NCBI GenBank assembly: GCA_023380935.1
Contig: JAMCST010000014.1
Location: 27,660-91,659 of the forward strand
Direction: 5' to 3'
Source of the DNA: Patescibacteria group bacterium
GTDB lineage: Bacteria > Patescibacteriota > Microgenomatia > UBA1406 > GWC2-37-13
DNA length: 64,000 nt
Notes under the pieces: generated by a model
The model's input: only the letters and a program-made list of their open reading frames with translations
Database searches by the model: none
What the model was told of the DNA's origin: nothing
Shown here: piece by piece, positions 59,241 to 64,000 of the stretch
How the letters are laid out: each line of letters opens with the position of its first letter
Position numbering within the stretch: position 1 is the first letter of the stretch
Translations under genes and position numbers: made by a program

Positions 59241-60866
59241 TCAAATGATCTCTTCCTTGCGCTTTTTTACGAAAGAAATCCACTCTTCGAATATCTCAAA
59301 AATCAGCTTGAACGGAGCTTCGATGAGAAAGTCAAACACGAAGATGAAAAAATTCAGCTTGGCAATCTCGCTGCTGAAAAACTTGCCCAAAGACAGTACC
59401 GGCATGAAGAAGAAGTCGATAAACGGAGAAAGAATGCTTGATTTTTCGTCGAGGCGGTACTCGTTGACGATCTGTTTGATGCGGTAGGAAAAAAACGTCA
59501 CGACCGAAACGAAGAAAACAAAGATGATCTGGCTGACGAGGTTAAAGTTCAGGTAGACCAGCACCTGGTAAATCAGCAGCAGCGTCACGAGAAAAGTAAA
59601 CAGGTAAAAGATGGTAAAACCGAACACCAGTACCGGTTTTTTTTCCGAACGTTTTTTTGGGATAAAGGCGATGGCGGTTTCGAAACTTTTGTCCGCGTCG
59701 ATAATCTCGATAATCCGGGTATAGATTTTTTTGGTGTTGTCCTCGCCGGGCATCCGGAAAAACGAGATGATAAACAGCATCAGGACCGGAGGGAACAAGG
59801 TATTAATGAGAATTGAGGTAGTGTTTACCTCTCCGTAAAAAAACTTCGAGGCCGGAAACTCGAGAATCAAGGCAAAGACCATTTTGGTAAGAAAAATGTA
59901 GATAAAGCTGCGTAGTGCAAGATTGCGGATGCGTTTGTTCAGTTGTTGGTATTTTTGCCGGCACATCTGGTCGACTTCGCTCCAGAGTTTGTTCCGGTCG
60001 GTCAATATCGTCTGAATGTCGCTGAAGCGTGACTGGATGATGGAAAAAAGGATCAGAAATGGCGGCAGTTGGCGCCGAACAAATCGGGTTAAACTATCAA
60101 CATAGGAGCTATTCACCATCCGGTCAACCCGATGGAAAATGGCGGGTAAATCGGATGAGAGCGTTTTGAGTTGCTCCTCGCTTTGCTGACCGATCGGGTG
60201 ATAAAAAGTGGTAAACAGGTGGTAGCGCTGGTACGGTTTGTCGCTGCGCCGATATGACTTTTCCAGAGCGGCGAGAAAATAAGCGTCTTTTTCGTTATCT
60301 CCCAGTCCCTCGATTTTGACCTTGTGTCTCAGTACCTGATAGATAAAATACGTTAACGATGCGTTGCGGTTGGTGGCTTCGGGGCTAAGCGTTTCTTCGA
60401 TCTCACAGGTCATTATGCTGATAAGGAAGTCGGTCAAAAAAAACTGTTCCTCGTTGGCGCGGCCGGCGATCACCAACCGCTTAACGTACAGGTAACGGTT
60501 AATGATGGTTTGAATGACATCGATGTCCTGGGCGCCCAGGCTGTCCGGGTCAAAGTAGCGCGCCCATAGCAGCTCGCGGATAAGATTTTCCGCTTCGTTG
60601 ACGCCTTCGGGATGAAGCAATAACCGGCGTTTGAGAATGCGTTCGATGGCGGCGCGGCGGATCAGATGGTCCTCGCGATATTCAACCGCGTTGCGTAACC
60701 GTTCGTAAGCCAGGGCAAAAAACGATACGGTCTGGGAAACGGTCAGTTTGGACAGGTCGTCGGGCCGGGGCTTGGGCCTGATTGCCTTAAGACTGGAGGT
60801 TAGGGCGTTGGTAAATACCGACAGGGAAATTTTAGAACTCTTGGCCGGAGTGGCGGTGTCTGGCAT
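59241..60866 (-). CDS. Large hypothetical membrane protein
   Basis: A 541-residue protein of unknown family. Residues 1-310 are soluble and helix-rich (LSKLTVSQTVSFFALAYERLRNAVEYREDHLIRRAAIERILKRR; LSSDLPAIFHRVDRMVNSSYVDSL). Residues 320-480 hold about four membrane segments around a loop (FPASKFFYGEVNTTSILIN). The C-terminal tail has two more hydrophobic amphipathic stretches. No catalytic motif is visible. The promoter has TATAAT 11 nt before the ATG. Confidence 0.7.
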   Translation of the reverse strand: MPDTATPAKSSKISLSVFTNALTSSLKAIRPKPRPDDLSKLTVSQTVSFFALAYERLRNAVEYREDHLIRRAAIERILKRRLLLHPEGVNEAENLIRELLWARYFDPDSLGAQDIDVIQTIINRYLYVKRLVIAGRANEEQFFLTDFLISIMTCEIEETLSPEATNRNASLTYFIYQVLRHKVKIEGLGDNEKDAYFLAALEKSYRRSDKPYQRYHLFTTFYHPIGQQSEEQLKTLSSDLPAIFHRVDRMVNSSYVDSLTRFVRRQLPPFLILFSIIQSRFSDIQTILTDRNKLWSEVDQMCRQKYQQLNKRIRNLALRSFIYIFLTKMVFALILEFPASKFFYGEVNTTSILINTLFPPVLMLFIISFFRMPGEDNTKKIYTRIIEIIDADKSFETAIAFIPKKRSEKKPVLVFGFTIFYLFTFLVTLLLIYQVLVYLNFNLVSQIIFVFFVSVVTFFSYRIKQIVNEYRLDEKSSILSPFIDFFFMPVLSLGKFFSSEIAKLNFFIFVFDFLIEAPFKLIFEIFEEWISFVKKRKEEII

Positions 60867-60912
60867 AGGTTATCTATATTATATGATACGAGAGCGCGGT
60901 AATCAATTTCGA

Positions 60913-61686
60913 CTAGAGTTTGGCGATGATCTGTTCGATGTGGTCGATCAGGGTTGGATTGGAACATACTACGATCGGGTGTGATTGGACCAACAGTGTT
61001 TTTACTGTCAACCCAGCTTCTTTCATAATGATTAGGTTAGGTTTAATATCCACGGTTTTGACAAACTCTTCAAGGTAGACGCAGGCGTCAAATGCCCCGG
61101 TTACCACGTAGATGGAGTAAATTCCGCCAATGCTTCGTACCCGGTAGAAAGATTGTAGCAAGGCATTATACAAAGGGATTGTCCATGGTTGACGGACGGA
61201 CGAAGCGCCGTCCCAGTCGAGGATAGCCGAGTTCGGGTCGGTGCGCGTCTTTTGCACCACGACGCCACCGTTTAACCGGGCGCCGTTTCCTAGGGAAGCG
61301 GAAAACAACTGCTGGCTGACCGGGTTATAAATCACACCCAGTACCGGTTCCCTACCCCTGACCAGTGCCAGTTGGGTGACGAAAATCGGCGTCTGGGCGG
61401 CAAAATACTTGGTGCCGTCAATCGGGTCGATCACCCAGTTGTATTCTTTTTCCTGCGATCGGCCTTCCTCGACAATGAAACCGGCTTCGGGCCAGAGTTT
61501 ATGTAGTTTTTCCCTGATGCGGTTTTCCGCTTCGACGTCAACGTTAGTGACGACGTCCCGCCGATCTTTCAATTTGGTGGTGATCGACGTAAAGCGTTTC
61601 CAGCTTTGATAGATATACCGGCCGGTTCCCTTGAGAAGACGGCCGGCCTCCATTTCCAAATGCATTAAAGCGTCGCGTTTGATCAT
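60913..61686 (-). CDS. Inositol monophosphatase family protein
   Basis: A 257-residue Mg2+-dependent phosphatase fold. Metal-site motifs: VTNVDVEAENRI (about residue 46), FIVEEG (about residue 72), WVIDPIDGTKYF (about residues 84-95) and, near the end, TGAFDACVYLEEFVKTVDIKPNLIIMKEAGL. The usual WD-AA motif of the third metal is replaced by TVDIKP, so substrate and activity may differ from SuhB or CysQ. It is followed by a manB-like gene 3 nt upstream on the same strand. Confidence 0.87.
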   Translation of the reverse strand: MIKRDALMHLEMEAGRLLKGTGRYIYQSWKRFTSITTKLKDRRDVVTNVDVEAENRIREKLHKLWPEAGFIVEEGRSQEKEYNWVIDPIDGTKYFAAQTPIFVTQLALVRGREPVLGVIYNPVSQQLFSASLGNGARLNGGVVVQKTRTDPNSAILDWDGASSVRQPWTIPLYNALLQSFYRVRSIGGIYSIYVVTGAFDACVYLEEFVKTVDIKPNLIIMKEAGLTVKTLLVQSHPIVVCSNPTLIDHIEQIIAKL

Positions 61687-61689
61687 AGA

Positions 61690-63108
61690 TTATTCCAGAG
61701 CAGCGACATTAACGCCAGATTGGAAATCCACTTCCTTGACGTGGTGAAGAATTTCCCCTACCTGTTTTTTTAAGGCGTCATAAGCCGATTGGGTTTTACC
61801 CTCGAATTTGACGGTAAGATAAGGTCCGTTTTGGGAGGCGCGCACAATCAGCATTTCGCTTTTCGTATCCATGCGCACGCCGTCAATCTCCACGTATTTG
61901 GCCGACGGGTAAAGTTTCTTGATCTCGTTACCGATAGTTTGGCTGACGACCGTGAATTTGACCGCGTCCGGGCAGCCTACTTTGATTTCCGGACTGGACA
62001 CGTACTGCGGTAGTTGCTTAACGGCCTGATGCAAAGATAGGCCTTTTCTTGAGAGGTAGGCGAGCAACCGCAGGCTGGCGATGGCACCGTCGTCGTGACC
62101 GTAGAAATTATCCACGAAAAAAAAGTGGCCGCTTAGTTCTCCGCCGAACATCGCCCGCTCCTCTTTGACCTTGGCTTTAATAAAAGAGTGGCCGGTATTC
62201 CACATGATTGGTATACCTCCATGTTGACGAATTACCTCATCAACCTGTTTGGAGCAGAGGGTGTTGTAAACGATTTTTGATCCGGGAAGAAAATCAAGCA
62301 CATCTTGAGCAAAAATAGAGACAAGCGTATCGTTCCAGATCAGGCCGCCGGTTTCGTCCACGACCCCGATGCGGTCGCCGTCGGTATCATAGGAAAAACC
62401 AAGGTCGGCTTTTTCTTTGACTACCCGCTTAGCCAGGCGTTCTTGAACCTCCTTTTCCGTCGGATCGGCTACACCCACCGGAAAGTTGCCGTCGGGAGTG
62501 GTGTTTTGTTCAATCACCTCGCAGCCGACCGACCGCAGGATTTTCGGAAGGAACAAGCCGGTGGTGGCGGCACAGGAATCAACCACCACCTTATAATGTC
62601 TGATTTTTCCGGTGCGTTTGAGCAGATCGTTTAGGTATTCCTCAAAAACGTCTTTTTGAACGTGTTTACCTTTTTTGTCGAGGCGCTTGTATGCCTGGGA
62701 GTTGACCAAATCGCGAAACTGCTGCACTTCTTCGGTAATCATGGTATCGGAAAAACCGGCGCCGAATTTGAAACCGTTGAATTGTTTGGGATTATGAGAG
62801 GCGGTGATCATCACCATGCCCCGGGTACGAAAATAGTACTGGGCGAAGTAGCAGATTTGCGATAAGGTCATACCGATGTCGTAAACGGTGATACCTGATT
62901 CGGTCAAACCTTTTACCATGGCGTCGCGGTAACTGGGGCTGGACAGGCGCGAATCATAGCCGAGCACGCAGTCGTTAACCCTTCGATCGATTAACCAGGT
63001 GGCGTAAGCTTTACCCAACATTTCCACGTTTTCTACGGTGAGTTCTTTGTCCACCAAACCGCGTAAGTCGTAACCGCGATAGACATGATCGGGAATAATT
63101 TTTTTCAT
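61690..63108 (-). CDS. manB: Phosphomannomutase/phosphoglucomutase
   Basis: A 472-residue alpha-D-phosphohexomutase. Phosphoserine loop MITASHNPKQFNGFK (about residue 101), metal loop FSYDTDGDRIGVV (about residue 238), sugar loop GGELSGHFFF (about residue 321) and phosphate-binding RASQNGPYLTVKFEG (about residues 427-441) are intact. It supplies mannose-1-P or glucose-1-P for the nucleotide sugars used by the surface glycan genes and galU. Confidence 0.95.
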   Translation of the reverse strand: MKKIIPDHVYRGYDLRGLVDKELTVENVEMLGKAYATWLIDRRVNDCVLGYDSRLSSPSYRDAMVKGLTESGITVYDIGMTLSQICYFAQYYFRTRGMVMITASHNPKQFNGFKFGAGFSDTMITEEVQQFRDLVNSQAYKRLDKKGKHVQKDVFEEYLNDLLKRTGKIRHYKVVVDSCAATTGLFLPKILRSVGCEVIEQNTTPDGNFPVGVADPTEKEVQERLAKRVVKEKADLGFSYDTDGDRIGVVDETGGLIWNDTLVSIFAQDVLDFLPGSKIVYNTLCSKQVDEVIRQHGGIPIMWNTGHSFIKAKVKEERAMFGGELSGHFFFVDNFYGHDDGAIASLRLLAYLSRKGLSLHQAVKQLPQYVSSPEIKVGCPDAVKFTVVSQTIGNEIKKLYPSAKYVEIDGVRMDTKSEMLIVRASQNGPYLTVKFEGKTQSAYDALKKQVGEILHHVKEVDFQSGVNVAALE

Positions 63109-63149
63109 ATTAATCTGAAATTGTTAACGGGTCAATCCATAGGCTTTTA

Positions 63150-63839
63150 TCATAAACAACTGCAGGCCAAAATGTCAAGCGAGCGGCCAACGCCCAACGG
63201 ATTGCGGCTGGTTTTGACAGACAGGTCGATCCGGTAGAGACCATGGTAGAAAGTCAGCAGTCGATCCGTGGTCCAGAGCCTTGTCTGGTGCAGCAATTTG
63301 TGTTTCTGCCACGGCGGCGTTTGTTTAGCAAAGAGTTGGTGTTTGGCCAGGAGGAGAGCGCGGACATGACGGGCGAGCATGGCAAAAATAAAGGTTTCCT
63401 CACTGGTCTGGAGCAGTTGGTGAAACAACGTTAAAAACGCTTTGGTGTTGCCGGGAAAACAACTGTCAAGCAGTTGGAACACCGAGCGTGCCGGCCGGAA
63501 CTCCTTGATCGTTCCCGCGTTTCTCAGTTTAATTTCCCGGCCGGCCTTATTTTCCTCCCAGTCAATCAAAATCAATTCGGGATCGGCCGCGATGGTTTTC
63601 AACAAGTCGACGAAGCCGGGGTTATTGCGCACCGAGATGTACTTGTTAACATTCTGGCTGAAGTAGGCGGTTTGTGCGAAAAACAAAGAGCGATGAGACT
63701 GATGATCGGCAATCAACGACTTGACTTCCTGATAATCAACCTCGACGGTTTGGTAAAGTTTGGCCCGGTACTGTTTTTTTAACTGATGGTAATAGTCGCG
63801 GCTGGCCGGAACGTCTTCACCGCAGATAATCGTTAGCAT
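63150..63839 (-). CDS. holA: DNA polymerase III delta subunit-like protein, reduced
   Basis: A 229-residue clamp-loader delta-like protein, well below the usual 330-340 residues. The start LTIICGEDVPASRDYYHQL matches the delta N-terminal pattern. The N-terminal domain is abbreviated, and the C-terminal helical domain is recognisable (KAFLTLFHQLLQTSEETFIFAMLARHVRALLLAKHQL, then a conserved DRLLTFYHGLYRIDLSVKT). TAGAAT lies 6 nt before the ATG. Confidence 0.82.
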   Translation of the reverse strand: MLTIICGEDVPASRDYYHQLKKQYRAKLYQTVEVDYQEVKSLIADHQSHRSLFFAQTAYFSQNVNKYISVRNNPGFVDLLKTIAADPELILIDWEENKAGREIKLRNAGTIKEFRPARSVFQLLDSCFPGNTKAFLTLFHQLLQTSEETFIFAMLARHVRALLLAKHQLFAKQTPPWQKHKLLHQTRLWTTDRLLTFYHGLYRIDLSVKTSRNPLGVGRSLDILACSCL

Positions 63840-63845
63840 GAATCA

Positions 63846-63851
63846 ATTCTA
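63846..63851 (-). promoter_or_regulatory. -10 box of holA
   Basis: TAGAAT on the minus strand ends 6 nt before the holA ATG. No consensus -35. Confidence 0.4.
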
Positions 63852-63899
63852 GCACATCTCGATCACATCAAGGCGCATTCTCCTCGTAAATATCCGACA

Positions 63900-63919
63900 G
63901 TCCATATATAGTTATGGAC
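63900..63919. repeat. Palindrome before the truncated right-edge gene
   Basis: GTCCATA-6 nt-TATGGAC, a perfect 7-bp inverted repeat overlapping the first possible start codon of the next gene. Confidence 0.45.
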
Positions 63920-64000
63920 ATGATAAATCAAACACAGATTGTTTTGGCCCGGGAACTCTACGAGCAAGGGGTCCCAAAGATGCATATTGCTCAGAAGCTG
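63914..64000 (+). CDS. Partial HTH protein, possible transposase N terminus
   Basis: An open frame cut by the window edge. The 29 visible residues include VLARELYEQGVPKMHIAQKL, the recognition-helix region of a Hin/IS481/IS21-type HTH domain. It could be a transposase or a small regulator. The start may be at 63914 or at the in-frame ATG 63920. Confidence 0.5.
   Translation, partial: MDMINQTQIVLARELYEQGVPKMHIAQKL

Overview
The window looks like part of a Candidate Phyla Radiation (Patescibacteria) chromosome, probably Microgenomatia. The pointers are a single 16S rRNA gene with an expanded helix 6 and a rewritten 530 loop, a very short EF-Ts, reduced DNA polymerase III delta and delta-prime subunits, a ThrS without a TGS domain, a PheT without its EMAP-like domain, a secretin-free type IV pilus locus, and several proteins with no recognisable family. 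The phylum is inferred from these traits; no phylogeny was run.

Layout. 1-3,750: frr, an unknown gene, tsf, rpsB, galU and an Ig-fold protein, all on the minus strand. 3,800-7,430: a nucleotide-hydrolase-like/thymidylate kinase fusion and a membrane-anchored double-AAA Clp-type ATPase. 7,500-10,630: an HD protein, a ksgA gene broken by an in-frame UAG, tRNA-Val, a GT1-type glycosyltransferase and tRNA-Ile. 10,740-14,040: an operon with a soluble MgtE-like Mg sensor, an Nramp-related transporter and a SAM hydrolase-like protein. 14,170-17,090: 16S rRNA (not linked to 23S) and mreB. 17,120-25,380: surface glycan genes (Wzy/ligase, GT-C enzymes, epimerase, GT2). 25,440-36,070: the type IV pilus region (pilB, pilT, pilC, prepilins, pilMNO) with a holB-like gene. 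36,070-39,760: rpsP, rnc, nusB, rpmF, recG and a small membrane protein. 39,795-48,690: a class A PBP, then pheST, rplT, rpmI, infC and thrS behind an attenuator. 48,800-53,930: tRNAs, mtaB, two lysozyme-like proteins, a trigger factor without its PPIase domain, and a FAM173-like methyltransferase. 53,930-57,030: an accessory island with an IS30 element, a frameshifted gene and ORFans. 57,040-63,840: NYN, LCP, a large membrane protein, an IMPase-like protein, phosphomannomutase and holA. A probable HTH protein is cut off at the right edge.

Expression. Shine-Dalgarno sequences are nearly absent, although the 16S keeps its anti-SD. Instead, about nineteen genes have a TATAAT-like -10 box 5-8 nt before the start codon, often with a TTGACA/TTGACT-like -35 box at 16-17 nt, so many mRNAs are predicted to be leaderless. 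The most striking regulatory element is upstream of thrS. A 14-residue leader peptide with four consecutive Thr codons is followed by mutually exclusive hairpins ending in a terminator, which is textbook ribosome-mediated attenuation. A second leader, in front of a lysozyme-like gene, has a near-consensus promoter and a 15-bp hairpin with a U-tract directly before the start codon.
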